Source: Bin55 sp964572845
GTDB lineage: Bacteria; Pseudomonadota; Gammaproteobacteria; Pseudomonadales; Azotimanducaceae
DNA length: 64,000 nucleotides
Direction of reading: 5' to 3'
NCBI GenBank assembly: GCA_964572845.1
Contig: CAZNFX010000012.1
Span: forward strand, 1 to 64,000
Part shown: one piece after another, positions 35,402 through 46,637 of the stretch
Layout of the letters: each line of letters opens with the position of its first letter
Position numbering within the stretch: position 1 is the stretch's first letter
Translations under genes and position numbers: made by a program
The notes under the pieces: generated by a model
Told to the model about the DNA's origin: nothing
Database searches by the model: none
What the model saw: only the letters and a program-made list of their open reading frames with translations

Positions 35402-35759
35402 AACACACGCCCCCCTGCCGACCGCACGTCGGCATGAGCACAGTATACAAGCGTTGAGCAGCCGATGCTGACCAAATCCTTCACCAGTTCCTTCTCTTGT
35501 AGCAGTTATTTGGTGTCATTTGCGATTTTTTCAATTGCATAGTCCGTTACAGCAACTAATTCATTCCTTTCTAATAGACTCCCCGAAGCTCCAATAAATC
35601 CCCCATTCAACTTGGCGAATTCGTGCATTGAACCTTGTCACCACCTTGTGCGCATCTATGTCTTGGGATTAGATGCTCAGTTCATGCCTGCGGTCACAAA
35701 CGCCAGAGCACTTTGAGCTAACGGTATGCGCACCTGTATGTGCAGGTCTTCATCGGCAC
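35402..35759. other. Intergenic region between greA and ftsH
   Basis: 358 bases without a supported gene inside an otherwise tight block. In Pseudomonas this place holds rlmE and yhbY-type genes, so it could be a deletion scar (inference). Near ftsH there is a TATACT (minus strand, 35442-35447) without a good -35, and a GCCGAC/GTCGGC hairpin. Just past the greA stop an ACCTG/CAGGT hairpin lies at about 35732-35747 with no T-run. Confidence 0.4.
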
Positions 35760-36230
35760 TCAAACGTGCTCAACTTGACGAATGTGAAATTCCTTTTCCG
35801 CTGGACCCTCTCCTACAAAGAAGGTGTCGTCCAACCGCTTCCCAATCATCGCCCTGGCAAGCGGCGACACGTTGGAAATCGTTCCAGACTTTACGTCGGC
35901 TTCATCCTCGCCAACTATTCGATACGTTATGGAGTCTCCCGTGATCAGGTCCTCTAATGTGACCGTTGAACCAAATATCACTGTTCCCGTGTTGCTTATT
36001 TTGGTGACATCGATCACCCGTGCATCCGACAATCGGGCCTCCAGGTAGCGAATTCTTGCTTCCATCATTCCTTGTCGCTCCTTGGCGGCGTGATAGTCGG
36101 CATTCTCGCGTAAATCGCCAAGCTTGCGTGCTTCGCCAATGGCTTTGGAAGCTGCGGCTCGACCGTTCCGCAGTTGTTCCAACTCGCAGCGCAGCTTGAG
36201 GTGTCCCTCTACCGTCATGGGTTTAGGCAC
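35760..36230 (-). CDS. greA: Transcription elongation factor GreA
   Basis: Stimulates RNA cleavage by backtracked RNA polymerase through the secondary channel. N-terminal coiled coil with the acidic tip (EARKLGDLRENADYHAAKERQ) and C-terminal FKBP-like domain (DSITYRIVGEDEADVKSG, SPLARAMIGK). 156 residues, typical. Directly downstream of carB (14 bases). Confidence 0.97.
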   Translation of the reverse strand: MPKPMTVEGHLKLRCELEQLRNGRAAASKAIGEARKLGDLRENADYHAAKERQGMMEARIRYLEARLSDARVIDVTKISNTGTVIFGSTVTLEDLITGDSITYRIVGEDEADVKSGTISNVSPLARAMIGKRLDDTFFVGEGPAEKEFHIRQVEHV

Positions 36231-36244
36231 GGATTCCTTCCTCC

Positions 36245-39200
36245 CTATAGCTCTTGAAGTCGCCGGACGGAACTAGACTGGCCGTAGCGAATAGCCTGGC
36301 AAATCGCTGCACCGCCCGCCAATGTAGTCGTGTAGGTCACGTTGTTTTGTAGTCCAAGTCTGCGTATTACTGCGGAGTCCGCGATGGATTGACGACCCTC
36401 CGTAGAATTCACAATGAGTTTGACATCTCTGTTCTTCATTAAGTCGGTGACATCTGGACGACCTTCTGTCACTTTGTTCACCACTTCCGATTCGATCCCA
36501 TGGCGACGGAGCACGGCAGCTGTGCCACGGGTGGCTACAAGGTCGAATCCAAGCTCCCGCAGTTGTCCAGCGACCTCTGCAACATGGGGGCGATCGGATT
36601 CCTTGACGCTGACAAAAGCCAATCCACCACTCGGCAATCTAGTCCCGGCAGCGAGTGTCGCCTTCGAAAAGGCTTCTGCAAAGGATTTGCCGATGCCCAT
36701 GACTTCACCTGTGGACTTCATCTCTGGACCTAGAATCGGGTCAACGCCCGGAAACTTGGCAAAGGGAAAAACCGATTCCTTAACGAAAATGTGAGAAGGC
36801 ACCGCTTCCTCAGTAATTCCTTGTGATTCTAGAGACATTCCCGCCATGCAGCGCGCGGCGACCTTAGCTAGTGAAAAACCAATGCACTTCGATACAAACG
36901 GTACGGTGCGAGACGCTCGCGGATTGACTTCTAGGACAAAGATGTTGCCGGCTTGTACAGCCATCTGCACGTTCATCAATCCGACGACGTTCAACTCATA
37001 GGCAAGGGCACGCACCTGGCGACGAATCTCTTCCTGAATTGCCGAACTGAGACTATGGGGCGGCAATGAACATGCTGAATCTCCCGAGTGGATGCCTGCT
37101 TGCTCGATGTGTTCCATGATCGCTCCGATTAGCACGTCGTGGCCATCGGAGACTAAATCCACGTCAACTTCAACCGCTTGGTCCAAGAATCGATCAAGAA
37201 GAACAGGCGAGGTGTTCGACTCCGGAATTGCAGTAGCCAAGTAGCGAGCAAGCTCTGACTCGTTGAACACAACCTCCATCGCGCGTCCACCAAGTACGTA
37301 GGATGGTCGCACAATCAAGGGAAAACCTATTTCTCGTGCAGCCGTCAATCCATCGTCGATGGTATTTACAGTGCGATTGGAAGGCTGACGCAAGCCTGCT
37401 TGATTGATGACATCCTGAAATCGTTTCCGGTCTTCGGCTCGGTCGATCGCATCTGCACTTGTGCCAATTATTGGCACTCCCAACTCGGTCAGTTTGTCAA
37501 CCAACTTGAGTGGTGTTTGACCACCAAACTGAACTATGACGCCAGCTGGCTTCTCGACGTCTATGATTGACAAGACATCCTCGAGCGTTACAGGCTCGAA
37601 ATAGAGTCTGTCGGAAGTGTCGTAGTCGGTTGAAACGGTTTCAGGATTGCAATTGACCATGATCGTCTCATAACCATCTTCCCGCATGGCGAGCGCTGCG
37701 TGTACGCAGCAGTAGTCGAATTCGATGCCTTGACCTATTCGATTTGGTCCTCCGCCAAGAACCATGATCTTCTCTCGATCTGTGGGATTGGCCTCACAGA
37801 ATTCCTCGTAGGTCGAGTACAAGTATGCGGTGGTGGCTGGAAACTCCGCTGCGCAGGTATCCACCCGTTTGTAGACCGGTCTAATGTCCCATGCTCTTCT
37901 GCGTCCACGCACGTTGGCTTCTTGGCACTGGAGCAACTCCGCTAGTCTGAGATCAGAAAACCCGTCGCGCTTCAACTGCAGTAACTCCTCGGGCCGAATG
38001 TCTTCGATCGACCGGCCGAGAAGCGCCTGTTCGGTTCGGACCAAATCATGGATTTGAGCAAGGAACCAAGGGTCAATTCGAGTTGCTTCAAACATGTCCT
38101 CCGGTGAAATGTTGTGCCGAAAACCGTCCGCTACATACAGAATGCGATTCGCGCCGGGTTGCCGCAACTCGGCAAAGAGATCGCGCAAATCATCCGGACC
38201 TTGAACTCTCAGTAGGGGTTGCAGTCCGCTTATTCCAGTCTCCAGACTACGCAACGCCTTTTGGAAGGACTCTTTGAACGTTCTGCCTATGGACATCGCC
38301 TCGCCCACAGACTTCATTTGGGTGGTGAGTCGGTTCTCCGCTTGTTGAAACTTCTCGAACGTGAATCGAGGAATCTTGGTGACTACATAGTCAAGCGTAG
38401 GTTCGAAGGAAGCTGGCGTCACCCCGGTAATGTCATTGGCCAGTTCATCGAGCGTGTAGCCCAACGCCAGCTTGGCGGCGACCTTGGCTATAGGGAAACC
38501 AGTTGCCTTTGAAGCCAAGGCTGATGATCGCGACACACGGGGATTCATTTCTACCACAATCATGCGACCCGTTTCTGGATCCACCGCGAACTGCACATTG
38601 GAACCACCTGTTTCCACCCCTATTTCGCGAAGCACGGCAATCGACGCGTCTCGCATAAGCTGAAATTCTTTGTCGGTTAGCGTCTGGGCTGGCGCAACCG
38701 TTATGGAGTCTCCTGTATGAATGCCCATGGGATCGACATTCTCAATGGAACATACGATGATGCAGTTGTCGTTCACGTCGCGCACCACTTCCATCTCGTA
38801 TTCCTTCCAACCGAGAAGCGACTCGTCGATGAGCAACTCATTGGTCGGCGACAACTGCAGTCCTCGATTGCATATTTCTACAAACTCCTCGCGGTTATAG
38901 GCTATGCCGCCTCCAGACCCCCCTAGCGTGAACGATGGCCGGATAATGCATGGATAGCCTAGTTCCTCCTGTACCTGTAGCGCATCTTCAAGAGTATGTG
39001 CAATACCGGATCTAGCTGTTGCCAACCCGATATTTGCCATAGCTTTGTCGAAGAGTTCGCGATCTTCCGCCTTGTCAATGGAGTCTCGGCTTGCCCCGAT
39101 AAGCTCGACTCCGTTGTCGGCCAGAATACCTTCGCGGACAAGATCCAGTGCGCAATTGAGGCCTGTTTGTCCCCCCATGGTTGACAGCAACGCATCAGGT

Positions 39201-39445
39201 TTCTCACGTTGAATAATCCGCGCCACCGTCTGCCACTCCACAGGTTCGACGTAAATGGCTGAAGCCATGGTCGGGTCTGTCATGATGGTCGCAGGATTGG
39301 AGTTCACTAGGATTACTCTCAATCCTTCTTCCATTAGTGCTTTGCAGGCTTGGGCACCCGAGTAGTCGAACTCGCAGGCTTGACCAATGATGATAGGTCC
39401 CGCGCCGAGAATCAACACAGAATCTATATCGTCACGCTTCGGCAT
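36245..39445 (-). CDS. carB: Carbamoyl-phosphate synthase large chain
   Basis: Makes carbamoyl phosphate for arginine and pyrimidines using ammonia from CarA. Two homologous halves, each an ATP-grasp unit (IIRPSFTLGGSGGGIAYN, VRPSYVLGGRAMEVVFN), with the starts LILGAGPIIIGQACEFDYSG and VLGGGPNRIGQGIEFDYCC. The C-terminal MGS-like domain is the allosteric region. 1066 residues. Seven bases after carA. Confidence 0.98.
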   Translation of the reverse strand: MPKRDDIDSVLILGAGPIIIGQACEFDYSGAQACKALMEEGLRVILVNSNPATIMTDPTMASAIYVEPVEWQTVARIIQREKPDALLSTMGGQTGLNCALDLVREGILADNGVELIGASRDSIDKAEDRELFDKAMANIGLATARSGIAHTLEDALQVQEELGYPCIIRPSFTLGGSGGGIAYNREEFVEICNRGLQLSPTNELLIDESLLGWKEYEMEVVRDVNDNCIIVCSIENVDPMGIHTGDSITVAPAQTLTDKEFQLMRDASIAVLREIGVETGGSNVQFAVDPETGRMIVVEMNPRVSRSSALASKATGFPIAKVAAKLALGYTLDELANDITGVTPASFEPTLDYVVTKIPRFTFEKFQQAENRLTTQMKSVGEAMSIGRTFKESFQKALRSLETGISGLQPLLRVQGPDDLRDLFAELRQPGANRILYVADGFRHNISPEDMFEATRIDPWFLAQIHDLVRTEQALLGRSIEDIRPEELLQLKRDGFSDLRLAELLQCQEANVRGRRRAWDIRPVYKRVDTCAAEFPATTAYLYSTYEEFCEANPTDREKIMVLGGGPNRIGQGIEFDYCCVHAALAMREDGYETIMVNCNPETVSTDYDTSDRLYFEPVTLEDVLSIIDVEKPAGVIVQFGGQTPLKLVDKLTELGVPIIGTSADAIDRAEDRKRFQDVINQAGLRQPSNRTVNTIDDGLTAAREIGFPLIVRPSYVLGGRAMEVVFNESELARYLATAIPESNTSPVLLDRFLDQAVEVDVDLVSDGHDVLIGAIMEHIEQAGIHSGDSACSLPPHSLSSAIQEEIRRQVRALAYELNVVGLMNVQMAVQAGNIFVLEVNPRASRTVPFVSKCIGFSLAKVAARCMAGMSLESQGITEEAVPSHIFVKESVFPFAKFPGVDPILGPEMKSTGEVMGIGKSFAEAFSKATLAAGTRLPSGGLAFVSVKESDRPHVAEVAGQLRELGFDLVATRGTAAVLRRHGIESEVVNKVTEGRPDVTDLMKNRDVKLIVNSTEGRQSIADSAVIRRLGLQNNVTYTTTLAGGAAICQAIRYGQSSSVRRLQEL

Positions 39446-39452
39446 CGTAGGG

Positions 39453-40586
39453 CTAAGTCCTGCTCCGCATCATCGCAATGAAACGATCAAACAGGTAGCG
39501 GCAATCTTGGGGTCCAGGACTCGCCTCCGGATGCCCTTGAAAACCAAACGCCGGCAGTCTCTTGTGGGCAATTCCCTGCAGTGACCCATCGAACAACGAC
39601 GAGTGTGTCATCTCGACAGAATCCGGAAGGCTTGTCTTGTCCACGCAAAAGCCATGGTTCTGGCTGGTAACGATCACTTGACCCGTCTTAAGATCCTTGA
39701 CGGGATGGTTCGCACCGTGATGACCGTGCTTCATCTTTACCGTCTTAGCTCCCGCTGCCAGTGCGAGAAGCTGACACCCAAGGCAAATTCCAAATATCGG
39801 AATTTGAGCATTCAAGAATTCTGCAATCGCATCAATGGCATAGGTGCATGGGTCCGGATCGCCCGGTCCATTGGACAGAAATATGCCATCGGGATCATGC
39901 GACAGAGCCTGCGCCGCGCTCGTGTGAGCAGGCACGACGACTACTTCGCATCCCCGGTCCACTAGCAGGCGCAGTATGTTGCGCTTTATGCCGAAGTCGT
40001 ACGCGACGACTCGAAAATCACTGCCTCCGCCCTTGCGGTAGCCAGTATTCAGATCCCAACCACCCTCCGTCCAGTGATTTTCCGATTGGCACGTGACCAC
40101 CTTTGCCAAGTCCATGCCGACCATGCCAGGAAAGCTTTGTGCACGTTCAATCGCTTCATCTTCCCTAAAGCCTGCACCCGCGACAATGCAACCAGCCATC
40201 GCGCCTTTTTCTCGAATAATGGAAGTCAATTGCCGAGTATCAATATCTGAGATGGCGACGACGTTCTCGCGTCGCAGGAACTCTCCAAGCGATAGCTGTG
40301 AACGAAAATTGCTCAGCAGTGGTGGAGTGTCACGTATGACCAATCCTTCAGCCCAAACTGCTGTAGACTCGTAGTCCTCTTGATTGGTACCTGTATTGCC
40401 AATATGAGGATACGTCAGTGTGACTATTTGACGTGCATACGATGGATCTGTGAGTATCTCCTGGTAGCCCGTCATGGCGGTATTGAACACCACCTCGCCA
40501 GCCGCAGATCCAAATACCCCGATGGACGTCCCTCGAAACACTGTGCCGTCTTCAAGAGCAAGCATCGCGGGGATTTTGGGGGTCAC
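39453..40586 (-). CDS. carA: Carbamoyl-phosphate synthase small chain
   Basis: Class I glutamine amidotransferase subunit that feeds ammonia to CarB. N-terminal CPSase domain (LALEDGTVFRG, VFNTAMTGYQEILTDPSYA) and GATase domain with nucleophile Cys in FGICLGCQLLALA, and FQGHPEASPGP with the catalytic His/Glu. 377 residues. dapB precedes it by 82 bases, where a promoter or attenuator would fit but none was recognised. Confidence 0.98.
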   Translation of the reverse strand: MTPKIPAMLALEDGTVFRGTSIGVFGSAAGEVVFNTAMTGYQEILTDPSYARQIVTLTYPHIGNTGTNQEDYESTAVWAEGLVIRDTPPLLSNFRSQLSLGEFLRRENVVAISDIDTRQLTSIIREKGAMAGCIVAGAGFREDEAIERAQSFPGMVGMDLAKVVTCQSENHWTEGGWDLNTGYRKGGGSDFRVVAYDFGIKRNILRLLVDRGCEVVVVPAHTSAAQALSHDPDGIFLSNGPGDPDPCTYAIDAIAEFLNAQIPIFGICLGCQLLALAAGAKTVKMKHGHHGANHPVKDLKTGQVIVTSQNHGFCVDKTSLPDSVEMTHSSLFDGSLQGIAHKRLPAFGFQGHPEASPGPQDCRYLFDRFIAMMRSRT

Positions 40587-40668
40587 GCGCTACGTTCCAA
40601 ACCCATGGGAGCTTCGAAGGAAACGCGTAGATAAGGAGAATTCCACGCGCTTTCTTCCCATCTCCTAG

Positions 40669-41484
40669 TCATGACAACCCCAGAACTTGGTTCATGCCAT
40701 ACAAGCCGCTCGATCCATTTTCTAGCTTGTCCGCGATGAATAAGCTGCCGCGCAACGCACCTTCAGCGAATATTGACCGGTTGGAGGCACGATGCGTTAG
40801 TTCAATGCGTTCTCCAGTTGCCGCAAAGGTCACCGTGTGTTCACCCACGACGTCGCCGCCGCGTGCAGAATGGAATCCGATCTCGCCCAAAGCGCGTTGT
40901 CCAACGATTCCTTCCCTCCCGTATGCGGCCACAGCATCCAAGTCACTGCCGCGTGCATGCGCAATCACATGTCCCAACTGTAGAGCCGTACCGGACGGAG
41001 AGTCAATTTTTTTGCGGTGGTGCAGTTCGTGAATTTCCACGTCGAACTCAGTGCCCAATGCCTTTGCCGCCAGTTCCAGCATTTTGAGTGACACATTCAC
41101 GCCAACGCTCATATTGGGCGCTAACAGTACAGGGATGTGTTGCGAAGCAGCTCGAATTCGTGAATGTTGTTGATCCGTGAAACCAGTGGTACCGATGACT
41201 AAGCCGATTTTACGGCTAACACATTGGTCTAACAAGTCCATGGTGCTTTCTGGGATGCTGAAATCAATAGCTACGGACACTTCACCGAGGGCAACTGACG
41301 GTTCGTAGGCAATTACTACTCCGACCTCCGCACACCCGGCAACCAGCCCCACATCCAAGCCCAATTTGGAAGAGGAACGGGAGGCCAATGCGCCACCAAT
41401 TTGAAGCTCGGCATGATCCTGAAGTGCGTGAGTCAGCATACGGCCCATTCTTCCCGTTGCGCCGCAAATTGCAATCGAGATCAT
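40669..41484 (-). CDS. dapB: 4-hydroxy-tetrahydrodipicolinate reductase
   Basis: NAD(P)H-dependent step of the diaminopimelate/lysine pathway. Nucleotide-binding start ICGATGRMGRML, then GTTGFTD, APNMSVGVNV, and the catalytic segment ELHHRKKIDSPSGTA. 271 residues. Follows dnaJ by 12 bases, the same order as in Pseudomonas (dnaJ-dapB-carA-carB). Confidence 0.97.
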   Translation of the reverse strand: MISIAICGATGRMGRMLTHALQDHAELQIGGALASRSSSKLGLDVGLVAGCAEVGVVIAYEPSVALGEVSVAIDFSIPESTMDLLDQCVSRKIGLVIGTTGFTDQQHSRIRAASQHIPVLLAPNMSVGVNVSLKMLELAAKALGTEFDVEIHELHHRKKIDSPSGTALQLGHVIAHARGSDLDAVAAYGREGIVGQRALGEIGFHSARGGDVVGEHTVTFAATGERIELTHRASNRSIFAEGALRGSLFIADKLENGSSGLYGMNQVLGLS

Positions 41485-41496
41485 TGTCGGGAAAGA

Positions 41497-42645
41497 CTAC
41501 TGGGTCAAGCTGTCTATGAAGTCACGTACGCGGGAACCAAATGACTTCCCCTTGGGCGTGTGCCTGTGGTCCGTTCCTTCAAGCGATGTCTCCAATTGCT
41601 CTAGTAGTTCCCGCTGTCTTGACGACAAGTTCACGGGTGTCTCCACTACAACCCTGCAAAGTAGGTCGCCTTTGCGTCGGTCGCGCAGCGATGGAACACC
41701 TCGACCGCGCAATCTGAATAGCTTGCCAGTCTGCGTCTCAGCTGGAACTCGCAATTTTACGCTACCTTCGAGCGTCGGTATGTCAACCTCGTCGCCGAGC
41801 GCAGCCTGTGTAATGGTTATGGGCTTTTCGCACAGCAGGTCGTCTTTCTGACGATCGAAAACTGGGTGCGGCCTGACGTTGAAAACGATGTACAAGTCGC
41901 CTGACGGTCCACCGCGAACTCCACTCTCACCTTCGCCGCTTACACGCAAACGGGTTCCTTGATCCACACCTGGTGGAACGGTTACCGAGAGTGTTTTCTC
42001 ACTGGTAGCACGCCCTTGACCGCGGCAAGTATGGCAAGGATTCTCGATAGTTCTTCCCGTGCCCCCACATCGCCTACAGGTCTGCTGCATAAGGAACATG
42101 TGCTGACGAATGGAAATCCGACCCGAACCCTCGCAATCTGGACACTCTGTAGCGGATGTCCCGCTTGCTGCGCCAGTTCCATTGCACTCAGAGCACGTCC
42201 GTAGCGCAGGTATCCGCACCTCGATCTTGTCGCCACGGACAGCCTGCTCCAAATCGATATTCAGTTCATAGCTGAGGTCCGAACCAGGTTGATGTTGCGA
42301 GCGGGTTCGACCTCGATGCGACCCCATGAACATGTCGCCGAAAACGCTATCGAGGTTTCTCAGAATGTCGTCGATACTCGATCCATTGGCGAAATCGCTG
42401 AACCCGCTGCCTTGCATTCCGTCGAGTCCAGAGTGTCCAAACCGATCGTACGCTCCGCGCTTGTCGCCATTCGAAAGCACTTCGAATGCCTCGGTCGCCT
42501 CCTTGAACCGCTCTTCAGCATCTGGTTGATCGGGATTGCGGTCAGGGTGGTATTTCATCGCAAGGCGACGATATGCACGTTTTATCTCATCGTCGCTCGC
42601 AGACTGGGACACCCCCAGAACTTCATAGTAGTCGCGCTTTGCCAT
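41497..42645 (-). CDS. dnaJ: Chaperone protein DnaJ
   Basis: Type I J-protein that delivers clients to DnaK and stimulates its ATPase. N-terminal J domain with HPD (YHPDRNPDQPDAEERF), a Gly/Phe-poor linker, four CxxCxGxG zinc motifs (CSECNGTG, CPDCEGSG, CRRCGGTG, CHTCRGQG) and the C-terminal substrate domains. 382 residues. 85 bases separate it from dnaK. Confidence 0.97.
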   Translation of the reverse strand: MAKRDYYEVLGVSQSASDDEIKRAYRRLAMKYHPDRNPDQPDAEERFKEATEAFEVLSNGDKRGAYDRFGHSGLDGMQGSGFSDFANGSSIDDILRNLDSVFGDMFMGSHRGRTRSQHQPGSDLSYELNIDLEQAVRGDKIEVRIPALRTCSECNGTGAASGTSATECPDCEGSGRISIRQHMFLMQQTCRRCGGTGRTIENPCHTCRGQGRATSEKTLSVTVPPGVDQGTRLRVSGEGESGVRGGPSGDLYIVFNVRPHPVFDRQKDDLLCEKPITITQAALGDEVDIPTLEGSVKLRVPAETQTGKLFRLRGRGVPSLRDRRKGDLLCRVVVETPVNLSSRQRELLEQLETSLEGTDHRHTPKGKSFGSRVRDFIDSLTQ

Positions 42646-42730
42646 GCCATTGCCTGTAGTACGAAACTAACTGGCTCGCAACCGCAACGCGAGATAGACC
42701 CCAGGATTCCGCATCCACGCTAGGTGGTAC

Positions 42731-44662
<1,932 letters not shown>

Positions 44663-44723
44663 GTGTTGTTCCCAGACTCAAACCCTTCCAAGGGGTTCTC
44701 TTCAATTCAGTACTGCTTTATAG

Positions 44724-44750
44724 ATATGGACAATCACGATCGAATTCAAG
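44724..44750 (-). promoter_or_regulatory. Sigma32-like heat-shock promoter of dnaK
   Basis: On the minus strand CTTGAA (44745-44750) is separated by 13 bases from GTCCATAT (44724-44731), close to the E. coli sigma32 consensus CTTGAA-N13-CCCCATNT. It lies about 60-90 bases upstream of dnaK. The same layout with the same spacer occurs before grpE. Confidence 0.6.
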
Positions 44751-44760
44751 CCATTCCCGT

Positions 44761-45438
44761 CTACTCAACCGAGTCGTCAGCTGAGCTGACTTCCTTTGCC
44801 ACAATGACTTCAGCTTCGCGCAAGAGACGGTCATGTATCAGGTAACCCTTGCGAAATACTTCGACTACCGTTCCTGGTTCTGCATCTGGATGTTCTATGG
44901 AAGTCATTGCCATGTGTCTCTCGGGATCGAAAACTTCCCCCTGCGGATCGAATTCTTTGATGCCATTCTTGTTCAATGCATCGGTCAACGCTTTTACTGA
45001 GAGTTCTATGCCCTCAATAACGCTCTTGGATACGTCATGTTCCCTAGCCGTTTTAACTGCGGTGTCAAAGTTGTCCAAGGCCGGCAGCAACTCGCGAGCA
45101 AAGCCTTCTAACGCAAAGCGCTTTACGCTTTCATACTCTCTCGCGCTTCTTTTTCGAACGTTTTCCGCCTCTGCGCGAGCGCGCAACACTTGGTCCTTGG
45201 CATCATCGACGAAAGCGCGCATTTCTTCCAACTGACTCATGAGTTCTTCTACAGAGGGGCCTTGGTCCGCACATTTCTCGTCCAGGGGCTCACCGTTTGA
45301 TGAGGATTCCTCTTCGCCCTCAACATCGTGCGACGCATTCTGATTGGGATCGGGTTCCTCGCCCGCGTGTTCGTCCTTTGAGGGTGTTGGTTCGTCAGTC
45401 TCTCGGGGCTTCTTGTCGTCTAATTCGTGCATTGTCAA
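44761..45438 (-). CDS. grpE: Nucleotide exchange factor GrpE
   Basis: Releases ADP from DnaK. Long N-terminal acidic, disordered part (first 70 residues), then a coiled coil (ELMSQLEEMRAFVDDAKDQ, RARAEAENVRKRSARE) and the C-terminal beta domain ending in LIHDRLLREAEVIVAK. 225 residues. Order hrcA-grpE-dnaK-dnaJ is that of the classical dnaK operon. Confidence 0.96.
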   Translation of the reverse strand: MTMHELDDKKPRETDEPTPSKDEHAGEEPDPNQNASHDVEGEEESSSNGEPLDEKCADQGPSVEELMSQLEEMRAFVDDAKDQVLRARAEAENVRKRSAREYESVKRFALEGFARELLPALDNFDTAVKTAREHDVSKSVIEGIELSVKALTDALNKNGIKEFDPQGEVFDPERHMAMTSIEHPDAEPGTVVEVFRKGYLIHDRLLREAEVIVAKEVSSADDSVE

Positions 45439-45472
45439 AACCCTTTAGTACAAAGTAGCGAGGAATCTAGGT

Positions 45473-45499
45473 TATAGGGACTCAATGATTGAATTCAAG
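45473..45499 (-). promoter_or_regulatory. Sigma32-like heat-shock promoter of grpE
   Basis: Minus strand CTTGAA (45494-45499), 13 bases, TCCCTATA (45473-45480). The -35 element overlaps the end of hrcA. Motif and spacing match the element before dnaK, which supports both. No CIRCE operator is visible beside either. Confidence 0.5.
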
Positions 45500-46538
45500 A
45501 GTCGTGATGTTCGAGTGCGCTACCCAAATGCCGAGCAGTGGCGTCAACTAGTGGGATCACTGCTTTGTACTGCATACGTGCCGGTCCAACAACACCTACG
45601 ACTCCTGCAATGACGCCGTCGATCTCGTACTTTGCTGTGATCAAGCTGTAGTCGTCAAGCGGCGCAAAGCCCGGTTCCCCGCCGATGTGTAGCTGCACGC
45701 CGTCGGAAGCAATGCACCTGTCCAGAAGATGCACGATACTGCTCTTGCTCTTAAGCGCGTCCAACAAGACTTGGGCTTCTTCGGAAGAGGAGAGGAGCCC
45801 CACCAAGTTGGTTTCACCAGTAACGACGTAGTCGTGGTCTACGTTGCTGTCCTCTTCAAAGGTCTTCGAGGCTACGTCAAGCGCGGTCTGCATGAGATCG
45901 TTCATCTTGAACTGATCATCGCGCATGCTTGCAAGTACTTTCTTCCTAATCTCAAACAGAGTATGCCCGCAAAATTCCTGGTTGATGAAGTTTGCAGCTT
46001 GCTGCAATTCTGTCTCCGAATATTGGCGTTCTGTTTCAATTACGCGATTCTGCACCTCGCGTTCGTTTACCACTAGAACCGCCAATACTCGAGAGCCAGA
46101 GAGCGTCAGGAAATGGATTTGACGCAACGCGATTTGTTCGGGCCGCGGCGTTGTCACCAACCCTACGAGGCTGGATCCTTCCGCCAACAGTTGGGATGCC
46201 GAAACGACAAGCTCGCTCGGCGATAGGTCTGATTGCAGGGTGGTGCGAAGAATGGAATCTGACGATTGATCTAACGGTCCCAACGAAATCAAATGGTCGA
46301 CAAAGAATCGCAAACCTTGATTCGTCGGCACCTTTCCCGCCGAAGTGTGGGGTGACGAAACCAAGCCTTTTCCTTCCAAGTCCGCCATTATGTTGCGAAC
46401 CGTGGCGGAGCTCACACGCATCCTAGCTCTATCCGCGATATGCCTTGATCCGATCGGCGTTCCGATCTGCAGGTACTCGTCTACCAAGAGCTTGAACAGT
46501 TCCAGCGCACGCTCATCAACTGTCGAAATTGGCGACAT
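45495..46538 (-). CDS. hrcA: Heat-inducible transcription repressor HrcA
   Basis: Repressor that binds CIRCE operators of groE/dnaK operons in many bacteria. N-terminal winged helix (LLVDEYLQIGTPIGSRHI, SSATVRNIMADLEGKGLVSSPHTSAGKVPT), then a GAF-like dimer domain and C-terminal KYEIDGVIAGVVGVVGPARM(R)Y-type block. About 347 residues from ATG 46538; starts at 46571 and 46604 are in frame. Divergent from recN. No inverted repeat like the CIRCE consensus was found near hrcA, grpE or dnaK, so its target may be elsewhere (for example groESL). Confidence 0.93.
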   Translation of the reverse strand: MSPISTVDERALELFKLLVDEYLQIGTPIGSRHIADRARMRVSSATVRNIMADLEGKGLVSSPHTSAGKVPTNQGLRFFVDHLISLGPLDQSSDSILRTTLQSDLSPSELVVSASQLLAEGSSLVGLVTTPRPEQIALRQIHFLTLSGSRVLAVLVVNEREVQNRVIETERQYSETELQQAANFINQEFCGHTLFEIRKKVLASMRDDQFKMNDLMQTALDVASKTFEEDSNVDHDYVVTGETNLVGLLSSSEEAQVLLDALKSKSSIVHLLDRCIASDGVQLHIGGEPGFAPLDDYSLITAKYEIDGVIAGVVGVVGPARMQYKAVIPLVDATARHLGSALEHHDS

Positions 46539-46637
46539 GTGAACTATCGGTTGGCGACTGGACTCCTTCATAATGTAGCGAGCATACTTCCCATTGCAAT
46601 GCAATACGCTATCACAACGTAGCCCTAGTTTCAGATC

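Noticed and set aside
44680..44700. Terminator-like repeat AACCC-(7)-GGGTT before dnaK
   Set aside because: The stem is only five pairs, no T-run follows, and it lies downstream of the predicted dnaK promoter.
46539..46637. CIRCE operator sought upstream of hrcA
   Set aside because: No TTAGCACTC-N9-GAGTGCTAA-like inverted repeat is visible here or before grpE and dnaK.
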